Of a stretch of DNA of 64,000 bases, positions 8,099 to 16,851 are shown piece by piece. The translations under genes were made by a program, and so were the position numbers. A model generated the notes under the pieces. It was not told where the DNA came from. It saw only the letters and a program-made list of their open reading frames with translations, and ran no database searches. Within the stretch, counting starts at the first letter, position 1; each line of letters opens with the position of its first letter. The DNA is from JBBQXH01 sp963710975 (GTDB taxonomy: Bacteria > Actinomycetota > Thermoleophilia > Gaiellales > Gaiellaceae): contig CAVQCG010000005.1 in NCBI GenBank assembly GCA_963710975.1, positions 372,001 through 436,000 of the forward strand. The letters run 5' to 3'.

Positions 8099-10828
8099 GT
8101 GAGAACCGACGAGGAGCTGCTGCGCCAGAACGACGAGCTCGCTGCACTGCACGACACCACTCTCGACCTCCTCAACGGTCTCGATCTCGACGAGTTGCTC
8201 GAGGCCGTCGTCGCTCGGGCCGCTGCCCTCGTCGACACCGACAGCGGCTACCTCTACATGGCGAGCTCGACCGACGGCCGGCTCCGCGTTCGGGTTGCAA
8301 CCGGGACCGCACGGACCTTCCTCGGTCTCGAGGCAACGCCCGGCCAGGGTGTCGCCGGGCGTGTCCTCGAAACCCGTGAACCGGTGCTCGTCGACGACTA
8401 CGAGCACTGGTCGGGACAGCACGGAGGAATCGATGCAAGGGGATTACACGCGATCGTCGGTGTCCCGCTCGAGAAGGGCCAGGAGCTGCTCGGCGTCCTC
8501 GGTCTCCTCTCGACCGACCCCGGTAGGACGTTCGGCGCGAACGAGATCGAGCTTCTCCGCCGGTTCGGAAAGCTCGCTGCGCTCGCCATCGAGAACGCGA
8601 GGCTCTACGCGACTGCCCGCCAGGAGATCGAGGAACGCCTGCGTGCAGAGGACGAGCTGCAGGACACGGTGATGCGACTCACACAGTCACAGACCGACCT
8701 CCGGATCACGCGCGAGGAGATGATCCGACGCCTCTCGGCGGCAGCCGAGTTCCGGGACGCTGGGACCGGACGGCACGTCGAACGCATGAGCCGCTACTGC
8801 GCGCTACTCGGACGGGCGCTCGGGCTCGACGAGGACCGGTGCGAGCTCCTGCGGATGGCAAGCCCGCTCCACGACATCGGCAAGATCGCGGTCTCGGACG
8901 GCATCCTGAACAAGCCGGGCCCGCTGACGGAGAGCGAGCGACGTTCCCTCGAACATCACACCGAGATCGGGTACCGGCTCCTTGCCGGATCCAGATCGGA
9001 GCTGCTCGAGGTTGCGGCGACGATCGCGCTCACCCACCACGAGTGGTTCGACGGAACGGGCTATCCCCGGGGTCTCGCGCGCGAGGTGATCCCGATCGAA
9101 GGGAGGATCGCGGGTGTCGCGGACGCGTTCGACGCCCTGACGAGCGATCGGGCGTTTCGACCTGCGTTCAGCGTCGAGGCGGCCTTCCGGCTGCTGGAGG
9201 AGGAGCGCGGCACGCACTTCGATCCGCTCGTCCTCGACCTCTTCCTCGGTGCGAGGGACGAGGTCGCCGCCATCAGGCACGGGTTCGGCGAAGGAGACAG
9301 GAGGCCGCTCGAGGCCATCGATCCGCGTCGCCGGCGCCGCCGAGCCGAGCGCGCGAAGGAGTTCCCAGTCGACTGCTTCCTACCCGAGCACCTCGAAGGT
9401 GCGGCGGAGGAGGCTCAGGCGATTCTCGGCCTGACGAGCGACGATCGACAGGCGATCGACGCGGCGCTCACCCGACTGTGCCAATCTGCAGGCCCCGACC
9501 TGCTCGCAAGCGTGTACGTGCGGGATCTCGAACGACTCTGGCTCGTCTCACAGCACGGATACGGCGAAGTCCGCGACGGCTTCCCGCTCGATCACGGAGT
9601 GATGGCACGCGCCCTCCGGACGGGGAAGGTTCAGTTTCTCGCCGAGGCAAGCTCCGACCACGACTTCGTGCCGGCGACGAGCGATCTGCTGTCCGAGGTG
9701 GCCATTCCCTTCGGTGACCGCCTCGGTGTCCTGAACGTCGAGACCAGGCGGCTTCGCCTTCCGCCTGAGGCGGCAACCGTCTTTGCGGGTCTCGCACGGG
9801 CGCTCGGGGCGCGCGCAGCGTCGATGCGTGCGGATCTTGGATTCGACCTCGCGGCCCTCGCGCGACTCTTCGTCTATGCCAGCTCGCTCCGTGGCGTCGA
9901 TTCGATAGCCGAGTTCGCGACGCGAACGCTGGGACGCCTCCTCGATCTCGAGGCTGCCCAGCTCAATGTCGGGCGCGAGGGGACGGGCTACATGCTCGCC
10001 AGCTTCTGGCGAACACCCGAGTCCGCACTACAGCCGCTCGAGGCGGCCGATGTCGAGCGCCTGGCCGGACTCGTCGAGTCGGGTGAGACCGCCTACAGCG
10101 TGCTCGACCCGCGGGCCGCCGGTGTCACGGCCCCTGAGGACGGCGTGCAGAGGTTCGTCGTGTGGCTGCCCCTTCTGGTCGGCGGCGAACAGATCGGAGC
10201 GCTCGTCGGCTGTGCGTCGCACGGCCTCACGATGCAGCACGCAAACGCCGAGGCGGCGACGCTCTTCGCCCCGCACGCCGCCGCCCTCATCGACGTGGCC
10301 CAGGCGTTGCGGCGGGAGCAGCGGGCCGCCGCCACGGACGCGCTGACCGGGCTCCTCAACCGCCGCGGATTCGAGCAGCGCTTCCAGGAGGAGATCCAGC
10401 GAGCCGAGCGAGCCGACCGCGAGCTCGCCGTGATCATTGTCGACTGCGACGGTCTCAAGGCGATCAACGACCGCGGCGGCCACGAGCTCGGTGACAACGT
10501 CCTGCTCTCGGTCGCGAGGTGCCTCCGCGCCGGCAAGCGCTCGGGAGACATCGCCGCTCGACTCGGGGGAGACGAGTTCGCGGTTCTGCTACCCGAGATC
10601 GATCCGCCGGGTGCGCTCGCTGCGGGAGAGAGACTCAGGGCAAGCCTGGTCGAGAACACACTCGGCGGCCAGCTTGTCACCGCGACCTTCGGGATCGCGT
10701 CCTACCCCGCTGACGGGCGGACGAGCACTGACCTCCTGCGCGCGGCCGATCAGGCCCTCTACGCGGGAAAGGCCGCTGGGCGGAACCGTTGTCTCCTCTT
10801 CGGGGATGCGGTCAGCGCCAGCGTCTGA
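8099..10828 (+). CDS. Cyclic di-GMP turnover protein: GAF - HD-GYP - GAF - GAF - GGDEF
   Basis: A 909-residue cytosolic signalling protein able in principle both to break and make c-di-GMP. A GAF sensor occupies about 15-175, followed by a coiled coil. HD-GYP follows at about 205-370, with HDIGKI and HHEWFDGTGYPRGL intact, so phosphodiesterase activity is expected. An Arg-rich linker (RRRRRRAER) leads to two GAF-like regions at about 420-560 and 575-740. The C-terminal GGDEF (RLGGDEFAVLLPE) is intact, with a product-inhibition I-site RSGD exactly five residues upstream. No membrane segment is seen. The GTG start at 8099 is preceded by a weak ribosome site. HD-GYP with GGDEF in one chain is less common than EAL with GGDEF. 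Confidence 0.9.
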   Translation: MRTDEELLRQNDELAALHDTTLDLLNGLDLDELLEAVVARAAALVDTDSGYLYMASSTDGRLRVRVATGTARTFLGLEATPGQGVAGRVLETREPVLVDDYEHWSGQHGGIDARGLHAIVGVPLEKGQELLGVLGLLSTDPGRTFGANEIELLRRFGKLAALAIENARLYATARQEIEERLRAEDELQDTVMRLTQSQTDLRITREEMIRRLSAAAEFRDAGTGRHVERMSRYCALLGRALGLDEDRCELLRMASPLHDIGKIAVSDGILNKPGPLTESERRSLEHHTEIGYRLLAGSRSELLEVAATIALTHHEWFDGTGYPRGLAREVIPIEGRIAGVADAFDALTSDRAFRPAFSVEAAFRLLEEERGTHFDPLVLDLFLGARDEVAAIRHGFGEGDRRPLEAIDPRRRRRRAERAKEFPVDCFLPEHLEGAAEEAQAILGLTSDDRQAIDAALTRLCQSAGPDLLASVYVRDLERLWLVSQHGYGEVRDGFPLDHGVMARALRTGKVQFLAEASSDHDFVPATSDLLSEVAIPFGDRLGVLNVETRRLRLPPEAATVFAGLARALGARAASMRADLGFDLAALARLFVYASSLRGVDSIAEFATRTLGRLLDLEAAQLNVGREGTGYMLASFWRTPESALQPLEAADVERLAGLVESGETAYSVLDPRAAGVTAPEDGVQRFVVWLPLLVGGEQIGALVGCASHGLTMQHANAEAATLFAPHAAALIDVAQALRREQRAAATDALTGLLNRRGFEQRFQEEIQRAERADRELAVIIVDCDGLKAINDRGGHELGDNVLLSVARCLRAGKRSGDIAARLGGDEFAVLLPEIDPPGALAAGERLRASLVENTLGGQLVTATFGIASYPADGRTSTDLLRAADQALYAGKAAGRNRCLLFGDAVSASV

Positions 10829-10887
10829 CGCTCCACGTCGGAATCGGCCATCTTGCCAGGCTGAATCGCGCCTGCAACTCTTTGGAC

Positions 10888-11010
10888 GTGACGGACGATG
10901 AAGTCGACCTGATGTTCCAAGTGCTATTCGACATCAGTGCCGACGTGCGGAGAACCGTCGAGCTCCTCGAGGAGGACGAGCATGGATCCGAAGAAGAAGA
11001 AGAGGATTGA
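10888..11010 (+). CDS. Acidic microprotein (40 aa), hypothetical
   Basis: Starting at GTG 10888 (VTDDEVDLMFQVLFDISADV...), this small protein ends in an extremely acidic tail of Glu and Asp. An earlier in-frame start would overlap the upstream gene, so this start is the best guess. Its last 29 bases overlap the next small gene in another frame, so the pair would be translationally coupled. The helical N-terminal part and the acidic tail suggest a small regulatory or scaffold protein. No function is recognised. Confidence 0.5.
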   Translation: MTDDEVDLMFQVLFDISADVRRTVELLEEDEHGSEEEEED

Positions 11011-11146
11011 CGAGCGCATGGCGCGCTGGATGGAGACCGATCCGACCATGCGGCGTCTGCGCGAGCGAATCGAGTCCGGCCGCGTCCGGGTTGAGGAGCG
11101 CGAGCGGCTCGAGCGCGAGGGCGGATCAGGCGATCGCAGCGAGTAG
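10982..11146 (+). CDS. Basic/charged microprotein (54 aa), hypothetical
   Basis: Starts at ATG 10982 (MDPKKKKRIDERMARWMETD...), rich in Lys, Arg and Glu and predicted almost fully helical or coiled. GAGGAGGACGAG just upstream can serve as ribosome site. It overlaps the acidic microprotein by 29 bases: the same GAA-rich repeat encodes Glu in one frame and Lys here. The 3' end overlaps the KDPG aldolase gene on the other strand by 21 bases. No known domain is recognised. Confidence 0.5.
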   Translation: MDPKKKKRIDERMARWMETDPTMRRLRERIESGRVRVEERERLEREGGSGDRSE

Positions 11147-11773
11147 ACGCCGGGCCGCTGACTCGATCGCCTCCGGCCCGTCGGTCTGCCCGAGCTGGAC
11201 GGTCGATACGCCGACTCCCACGGCTCCGGCGTCGAGGAAGGAGCGGGCCGTCGTCTCGTCGACACCGCCCGTGACGACGATCTCCACATCCCGTAGGGGG
11301 TTCAGCACCGCCGTGAGATAGGCGGGGCCGACAACCGCGCCGGGAAAGAGCTTCACGAAGGTCGCCCCCTGCTGCCACGCGGCGTCGATCTCGGTCGGGC
11401 TGAAGCAGCCGGGTACCACCGGGACCCCGGCCTCGAGCGCACGCTCGACGACAGCCTCGCTGTAGCTCGGGCTGACCAGGAACTGCGCGCCGGCGTCGAT
11501 CGCGGCGTCGGCGTCCTCGACGCGCCTGACCGTCCCAGCCCCGACCGTGGCCCCGCCGCGCTCGCGCCAGCGAGCAATCGCGCCGAAGGCGCCCTCGCTG
11601 TCGACGGTGAACTCGATCGATGTCAACCCACCGCGCAGCAATGCCTCCACGGTCGGGTCGACGGTCGCCGGCTCGAGTCGGCGAAGGATCGCAACGAGCC
11701 TGTCACGGCGTACCGCCTCTGCGACCTCCCCGCCACGCAGACGCTGCGCCGCGCTCAGCTGACCGATTGCCAT
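11126..11773 (-). CDS. KDPG/KHG aldolase family protein (2-keto-3-deoxy-6-phosphogluconate aldolase)
   Basis: 215 residues, a class I aldolase splitting a 2-keto-3-deoxy (phospho)sugar acid or 4-hydroxy-2-oxoglutarate to pyruvate plus an aldehyde. The catalytic Glu is in SIEFTV (about residue 54), and the Schiff-base Lys is in FVKLFPG near residue 139. VGAGTV and VPGCFSPTE are typical of the family. It is divergent from the ROK kinase with a 41-bp gap. The pair suggests phosphorylation of a keto-deoxy sugar followed by cleavage, as in Entner-Doudoroff-type routes. Substrate phosphorylation state is not certain. Confidence 0.88.
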   Translation of the reverse strand: MAIGQLSAAQRLRGGEVAEAVRRDRLVAILRRLEPATVDPTVEALLRGGLTSIEFTVDSEGAFGAIARWRERGGATVGAGTVRRVEDADAAIDAGAQFLVSPSYSEAVVERALEAGVPVVPGCFSPTEIDAAWQQGATFVKLFPGAVVGPAYLTAVLNPLRDVEIVVTGGVDETTARSFLDAGAVGVGVSTVQLGQTDGPEAIESAARRLLAAIA

Positions 11774-11814
11774 GTCGTCTCCTTTCGCATCCCCGGCTTC
11801 GTATCGTACGCACG

Positions 11815-12708
11815 GTGGAGCGAGCTCTCGGAATCGACATCGGAGGAACCAACGTCAAGGCCTGCATGCTCGAGCTGCGCGACCCTCCGACGCTCGTCTA
11901 CCAACAGGTGATCGCCACACACGCAGATCAGAGGGCCGCGGGGGTTCTCGACTCCGTCGAGCGCGAGGCGCGCAACGCCATCGACGCGGTGGGCGCGGTC
12001 GACCGGATCGGCGTCGGGGCCCCGGGGCCTCTCGACCTGGCGGCAGGCCGCTCGCTTCGCATGCCCAACCTTCCGGGCTGGGAGAACGTCCCGATCGTCG
12101 CCGAGCTCGAGCGCCGGCTCGGCCTTCGCGTGCACCTGATCAACGACGCACGCGCCATGACCCTTGCCGAGCACGCCCTCGGCGCCGGCTCGGGCACCGA
12201 CACACTGGTCTGCTTCGCGCTCGGAACAGGAGTCGGCGGTGGGGTGGTCGTCGGCGGGCGGCTCCTCGACGGGCTCAACGGAACAGTCGGGGAGCTTGGC
12301 CACCAGACGATCGAGCGCCGGGGGCGGCGGTGCCCGTGCGGCAACCGGGGCTGCCTCGAGCAGTACGCTTCCGGGCCCGCCATCGCGCGGGCCGCGCGCT
12401 CCAGGACTGCCGCAGAGGCAGCACGGGCAGCCCGTGAGGGCGATGCGCGAGCTGGGGCGGCGTTCGCCGGAGCCGGGGCCGCGCTCGGGGTCGCGATCGC
12501 GAACGTGGTGCTCGCAGTCGGCCCGGAACGAGTCGTCATCGGCGGCGGTGTCGCAGGGGCAGGCGATCTGCTGCTCGACCCCGCTCGCCGCGAGTACCTG
12601 TCCCGGAACCGCATGATGCCCGCCGAGCGGGTCGAGATCCTCCAGGGGAGGCTCGGAGCCCAGGCCGGGGCGATCGGCGCGGCCCTGTGGGCGGCTCGCG
12701 CCGTTTGA
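11815..12708 (+). CDS. ROK-family sugar kinase (glucokinase-like)
   Basis: 297 residues from GTG 11815. The ATP phosphate-binding loop is IDIGGTNVKA at residues 7-16. The ROK signature and zinc site are ELGHQTIE followed by CPCGNRGCLEQ near residues 168-182, with all three cysteines present. It phosphorylates a hexose or related sugar in the cytosol; there is no N-terminal HTH, so it is a kinase rather than a NagC-type repressor. It sits between the KDPG aldolase (divergent) and a FadR-type regulator 49 bp downstream. Confidence 0.87.
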   Translation: MERALGIDIGGTNVKACMLELRDPPTLVYQQVIATHADQRAAGVLDSVEREARNAIDAVGAVDRIGVGAPGPLDLAAGRSLRMPNLPGWENVPIVAELERRLGLRVHLINDARAMTLAEHALGAGSGTDTLVCFALGTGVGGGVVVGGRLLDGLNGTVGELGHQTIERRGRRCPCGNRGCLEQYASGPAIARAARSRTAAEAARAAREGDARAGAAFAGAGAALGVAIANVVLAVGPERVVIGGGVAGAGDLLLDPARREYLSRNRMMPAERVEILQGRLGAQAGAIGAALWAARAV

Positions 12709-12757
12709 GGGGTGGTACGCTCCCGCGGCCCATTCGCGGCCGGAGGTTGACGTCCAG

Positions 12758-13474
12758 ATGGTGTTCCAGCTCCAGGCGATCGATCGTACGAAGCTCTACG
12801 CGTCCATCGTGGAGCAGATCCTCGAAGGTATCGAGTCGGGGGCGTTTCCGCCTGGCAGCGCACTCCCGGCCGAGCGGATTCTCGCGGCTCGCCTGGGAGT
12901 GAGCCGGAGCTCCGTCCGCGAGGCGATCAGGGTCATCGAGCACGCGGGCCTGCTCGACGTCCGCACGGGCAGCGGCACGTACGTCACGGATCCGGGACCG
13001 CCCAAGGTCGCGATGCTTCGAGCGCAGGCCGCACTCAAAGGCGAGCAGAGCCCGATCGACGTGATGGCTGCCCGCAGAGCGGTCGAGCCGACGTGCGCAG
13101 GGTCGGCGGCGGCGCAGCGCCACGCGCGCGACGTGGACGCAATCCGGGCGAGCATCGATTCGCAGTCGCGACTGCTCGACGCGGGAGAGGATGCGGCAGC
13201 AGCCGATCTCGACTTCCACCTCGCGGTTGCCACCGCGACGCACAATCCGGTGCTTCTCATGCTCGTCGAGCGTCTCGCCGAGATCATGCGACGCTCTCCC
13301 TGGTCCGACCTCAAGCACGCCTCTCGGCGAGATCCAGCGGGCGGCGAGCGAGACGTCGAGGAACACCGTGCGGTGCTGGCCGCGATCGAGCGCCGCGACG
13401 GCTCGAAGGCAGCGCGAGCGATGGAAGCGCATCTCGGATCGGTCGAACGCGACCTGCTCGAGCAGGTCGAGTAA
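12758..13474 (+). CDS. FadR/GntR-family transcriptional regulator with FCD ligand domain
   Basis: 238 residues: a winged helix at about 10-80 (PAERILAARLGVSRSSVREAIRVIEHAGLL, GSGTYV wing) and an all-helical FCD domain with the metal-ligand pattern DLDFHLAVATATHNP and EEHRAVLAAI. FCD regulators usually sense sugar acids or other small carboxylates. It heads a co-directional set of DapA-type lyase, FAH hydrolase, amidohydrolase and alpha/beta hydrolase and probably represses them. Confidence 0.88.
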   Translation: MVFQLQAIDRTKLYASIVEQILEGIESGAFPPGSALPAERILAARLGVSRSSVREAIRVIEHAGLLDVRTGSGTYVTDPGPPKVAMLRAQAALKGEQSPIDVMAARRAVEPTCAGSAAAQRHARDVDAIRASIDSQSRLLDAGEDAAAADLDFHLAVATATHNPVLLMLVERLAEIMRRSPWSDLKHASRRDPAGGERDVEEHRAVLAAIERRDGSKAARAMEAHLGSVERDLLEQVE

Positions 13475-13530
13475 ACTCGCGATCGGTTCGGTGGCCGGAC
13501 CAATTTGGACATGGACGCAGACTAGACTCG

Positions 13531-14466
13531 ATGATCACGAGGAAGGGAGTTGCATTGGGCCGGATTGAGCCACGAGGTGTGATCCCCGCGATCCCGACCC
13601 CGTTCACCGCCGACGGGTCGCAGGTGGACGAGGACGCCCTCCGTCGCGTGACACGCCATGTCGTCGACGCGGGGGTTCACGGGATCATGACGACAGGCGG
13701 GACCGGTGAGTTTCCACACCTCTCGCGGGACGAGCGCCGCCGCGTCGCCGAGGCGGTCGCCGACGAAGCCGCGGGGGCGGTGCCGATCTTCGCCGGCACG
13801 GCGGCGTGCTCGACCGTCGAGGCAATCGCCCTGATGGAGGACGCGGCCGCGGCCGGTGCCGACGCCGCAATCCTCGTTCCGCCGTTCTACTTCCCGCTTC
13901 CCGACGAGATGCTCTACGGCTTCTTCGAGGACGTAGCAGCTGCGGACGTGCTCCCGGTGGTCGTCTACAACAATCCGCTCTACACCGGAAACCCGATGCG
14001 CCCGTCGCTGATCGCGTCGCTGATGGAGGTCGAGAACGTCATCGGGCTCAAGCAGTCCGCCGACGATCTCGGGCAACTGGTCGAGGCGCTGCGTCTCTCG
14101 GAGGCGTCCGGCCGTTCGCTCTGCACGGGGATCGACAGCCAGTTCTACGCCGCGCTGTGCGTCGGGGCGCAGGGCATCTTCTCCACCGCCGCGGCGATCG
14201 TCCCGGCCCAGATCGTCAGGCTGTACGACTTGCAGCAGTCCGGCGATCACGCAGGCGCAGCGGCTCAGCACCGGCTCCTGCAGCCGCTCAATCGCTTCCT
14301 CGAGTACGACCCCGGCTATGTGTCTCCGACGAAGGAAGCCCTCGAGATGATGGGCATCTCGTGCGGCCCCGTCCGCCGGCCGCTCCCGGACTTCCCCGAG
14401 AGCGAGCGGCCTGCCCTTCGGGACGCCCTCGTCGCCCTGGGTGCCCTCGAGGCGGTGCCCGCGTGA
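13531..14466 (+). CDS. DapA/NanA-family lyase (keto-deoxy sugar acid aldolase or dehydratase)
   Basis: Class I (beta/alpha)8 lyase of the dihydrodipicolinate synthase/N-acetylneuraminate lyase family. MTTGGTGEFPHLS is the substrate-loop motif, Tyr is in VVVYNNP, and the Schiff-base Lys in GLKQSADD. Catabolic members in such clusters cleave or dehydrate 2-keto-3-deoxy sugar acids. The ATG at 13531 has no ribosome site. TTG at 13555 follows GAGGAAGGGAG at ideal spacing and is the more likely true start (303 residues). The stop overlaps the FAH gene start (GTGA at 14463). Confidence 0.85.
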   Translation: MITRKGVALGRIEPRGVIPAIPTPFTADGSQVDEDALRRVTRHVVDAGVHGIMTTGGTGEFPHLSRDERRRVAEAVADEAAGAVPIFAGTAACSTVEAIALMEDAAAAGADAAILVPPFYFPLPDEMLYGFFEDVAAADVLPVVVYNNPLYTGNPMRPSLIASLMEVENVIGLKQSADDLGQLVEALRLSEASGRSLCTGIDSQFYAALCVGAQGIFSTAAAIVPAQIVRLYDLQQSGDHAGAAAQHRLLQPLNRFLEYDPGYVSPTKEALEMMGISCGPVRRPLPDFPESERPALRDALVALGALEAVPA

Positions 14467-15399
14467 GGCTCGTCACCTTCGAGGTCGGCGGCCGGTCGGC
14501 TATCGGCGCGGTCGACGGGCGAGAGCGTCGTCGATCTCCGCTTCCCGGGAGACATGGTCACGTTCGTCGCGGGAGGCGACCAGGCGCTCGCCTGGGCCGC
14601 GAGCAAGCTTGCAAACCCGGACGGGGACGCCCACCCACTGGGCTCGGTGAAGCTCGTCGCGCCGCTCGTCCCGCCGGTCATCCTCAACTCAGGGCAGAAC
14701 TACTGGGATCACCGTGACGAGAAGCCCGAGGTCGACCAGAAGGAGCCCGAGTTCTTCCTGAAGACGCCGTTCGCCGTGATCGGGCCGGACGAGCCGGTCC
14801 TCTACGACTCGATCGTCACCAAGAAGCTCGACTACGAGGTCGAGCTGGCGGTCGTGATCGGAAAGCCGGGACGCCACATTCCGGTCGAGAGCGCGCTCGA
14901 CCACGTCTTCGGCTACACGATCGCCAACGACATCACCGCCCGCGACCGCCAGGCCGTTCCGCATCCGCAGGGAGGCTGGGAGTATGCGCTCGGACCCGGG
15001 AAGAACTTCGACACGTCGGCGCCCCTCGGCCCCTGGATCGTCACGCCCGACGAGATCCCCGACCCCCAGAACCTGCAGCTGCGCACCTACGTCAACGACG
15101 AGATCCGCCAGTCGAACTCGACCGCGAAGATGATCTGGAGCGTCGCCGAGATCGTGGCGTTCTTCTCACACTTCTATACGCTGCAACCGGGCTTCGTGCT
15201 CGAGACGGGCACGCCAGGCGGCACCGCGTGGGCCACCGATCCGGAGATCGGCGGCAAGCCGTTCGAGCGAGACGACGTCATCCGCAAGGGGTACCTCGAG
15301 GTCGGCGACATCGTTCGTGTCGAGATCGACGGCATCGGATCCCTCTCCAACCCGATCGTCGCGGCGCCAGCGCCGCAAGCCGAAGGAGGAGTGCAATGA
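14463..15399 (+). CDS. Fumarylacetoacetate hydrolase (FAH) family protein, suspected single-base insertion
   Basis: About 311 residues after repair. FAH-fold enzymes hydrolyse or decarboxylate 2,4-diketo acids, including 2,4-diketo-3-deoxy sugar acids. Metal-binding acidic residues lie in KLDYEVELAVVIGKPG, and NDITARDRQ and NFDTSAPLGPWIVTP are typical. The first ~18 codons from GTG 14463 are in another frame; removing one G in GACGGGCGAG (about 14515) joins them to the rest, and 937 bp is one over a multiple of three. It overlaps both neighbours by 4 bases, so the three genes are coupled. Confidence 0.85.
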
Positions 15400-16787
15400 G
15401 CCTGCTCATCCCCGACACACCGACCCTACTCACCAACTGCCGCCTGATCGACGGACATGGCGGTGAGCCGGTCGAGAACACCGCAGTCAAGGTCGAGGGC
15501 AACCTGATCACCGCCGTCGGACGAACCCAGGACTTCGGTGAGAGCCCGAACGGCAACATGCGGGTCGTCGACCTCGAGGGCAAGACCCTCATGCCCGGCC
15601 TGATCGAAGGTCACTTCCACATCTCGTTCTGGGGTGTGCGCGAGTTGCCCGATCTCGACCTCAAGCTCCCCGCGGAGCGGACGACGGTCTACGCCGTGAA
15701 GAACGCCGAGCTCGCTCTGCGCTGCGGCTACACCGGCGTCGCGAGTGCCGGTGCGCTCCACCGGATCGACGTGACGATTCGCGACATGATCAAGGAGGGC
15801 GTCATCGCCGGGCCCCGGATGGCTGCGTCCGGCCGCGACATCTGCGCCACGTCCGGGATGCTGGACTGGAACCCGTCCTTCTGGAAGCTCGGCATGGACG
15901 GGCTCGCGATCTTCGCGGACGGCATCGACGAGGTTCGCAAGGCGGTTCGCCAGAACATCCACGAGGGCGCCGACGTCATCAAGCTCTACGTCACGGGCGA
16001 GGGCCTGCTCAGGCCCGGCGTGCCTCCCGAAGAGACGATGTACTCCTTCGAGGAGATCGCAGTCGCCGTCGACGAGGGCCACAAGCGCAACCGGCAGATC
16101 GCGGCCCACGTCCGCGGGAACGACGGGGTCAAGCTCTGCGTGTCGGCCGGCGTCGACGTCCTCGAGCACGCAACCTATGCCGACGACGAGGCCGTCGCGA
16201 TGATCGCCGAGCGGAAGGACGACATCTTCGTCGTGCCGGGCCTCGGCTACCACTGGGGCATCCTCGTGAACGGCGAGGCGTGCGGAATCCCGCCCGAGGT
16301 CCTCGCCGCGACCGAGTACCAGGAGGAGTGGGAGCTCGGCTGTCAGGCCATGGACAAGCTGCGCCAGGCCGGCGTGCGTGTCGTCCCCGGCGGCGACTAC
16401 GGCTTCGTCTGGTGCCCCCACGGCCAGTACGCGAAGGACATCGAGCTGTTCGTCACCGACATGGGCTTCTCGCCGATGGAGGCCATCGTCGCCGCGACGA
16501 AGCACGGCTCCGAGCTCCTCAGGCTCGAGCACGAGTGCGGCACGATCGAGGAGGGCAAGTGCGCCGACATCCTCGTCGTCGACGGCGACCCGCTGGCTGA
16601 CATCGCGATTCTCCAGGATCGCTCGAAGCTCGCCATCGTGATGGCCAACGGCAAGGTGATGGTAAACACGCTGGGTCTCACGCAGGAGTTGACGCACATC
16701 CCGGACTACCTGATGGACATCGAGCACATTCAGAACGCGAAGGCGGCCGTCCCGACGATGCCGACAGCGGCGGAAGTCCAGCACTAG
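15396..16787 (+). CDS. Amidohydrolase family protein (imidazolonepropionase/prolidase-like)
   Basis: 463 residues from ATG 15396 (ribosome site GGAGGAG). Metal-dependent hydrolase: the HxH pair in IEGHFHIS (about residue 68), the bridging Lys in VIKLYVTGEG, His in AAHVRG and LEHATY, and the terminal Asp in GGDYG. The closing VVDGDPLADI...VMANGKVM strand is typical. It opens cyclic amide, lactone-like or amide bonds. It follows the FAH gene with an ATGA overlap. Substrate unknown. Confidence 0.85.
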   Translation: MSLLIPDTPTLLTNCRLIDGHGGEPVENTAVKVEGNLITAVGRTQDFGESPNGNMRVVDLEGKTLMPGLIEGHFHISFWGVRELPDLDLKLPAERTTVYAVKNAELALRCGYTGVASAGALHRIDVTIRDMIKEGVIAGPRMAASGRDICATSGMLDWNPSFWKLGMDGLAIFADGIDEVRKAVRQNIHEGADVIKLYVTGEGLLRPGVPPEETMYSFEEIAVAVDEGHKRNRQIAAHVRGNDGVKLCVSAGVDVLEHATYADDEAVAMIAERKDDIFVVPGLGYHWGILVNGEACGIPPEVLAATEYQEEWELGCQAMDKLRQAGVRVVPGGDYGFVWCPHGQYAKDIELFVTDMGFSPMEAIVAATKHGSELLRLEHECGTIEEGKCADILVVDGDPLADIAILQDRSKLAIVMANGKVMVNTLGLTQELTHIPDYLMDIEHIQNAKAAVPTMPTAAEVQH

Positions 16788-16805
16788 AGCACGCGCCTGC
16801 TCTCA

Positions 16806-16832
16806 ACGGGGCCGGGCGTCGCTCGGCCCCGT
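16806..16832 (+). terminator. GC hairpin between amidohydrolase and hydrolase genes
   Basis: ACGGGGCCG (16806-16814) and CGGCCCCGT (16824-16832) form a perfect 9-bp stem with a 9-base loop, 19 bases after the amidohydrolase stop. There is no T-run. It may attenuate, terminate or stabilise the transcript upstream of the next gene. Confidence 0.45.
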
Positions 16833-16851
16833 CGCGTCACGGAGGAACTGC

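Noticed and set aside
15426..16784. A 452-codon minus-strand frame opposite the amidohydrolase
   Set aside because: No family features; the + strand amidohydrolase keeps all catalytic residues and an ATGA-coupled start.
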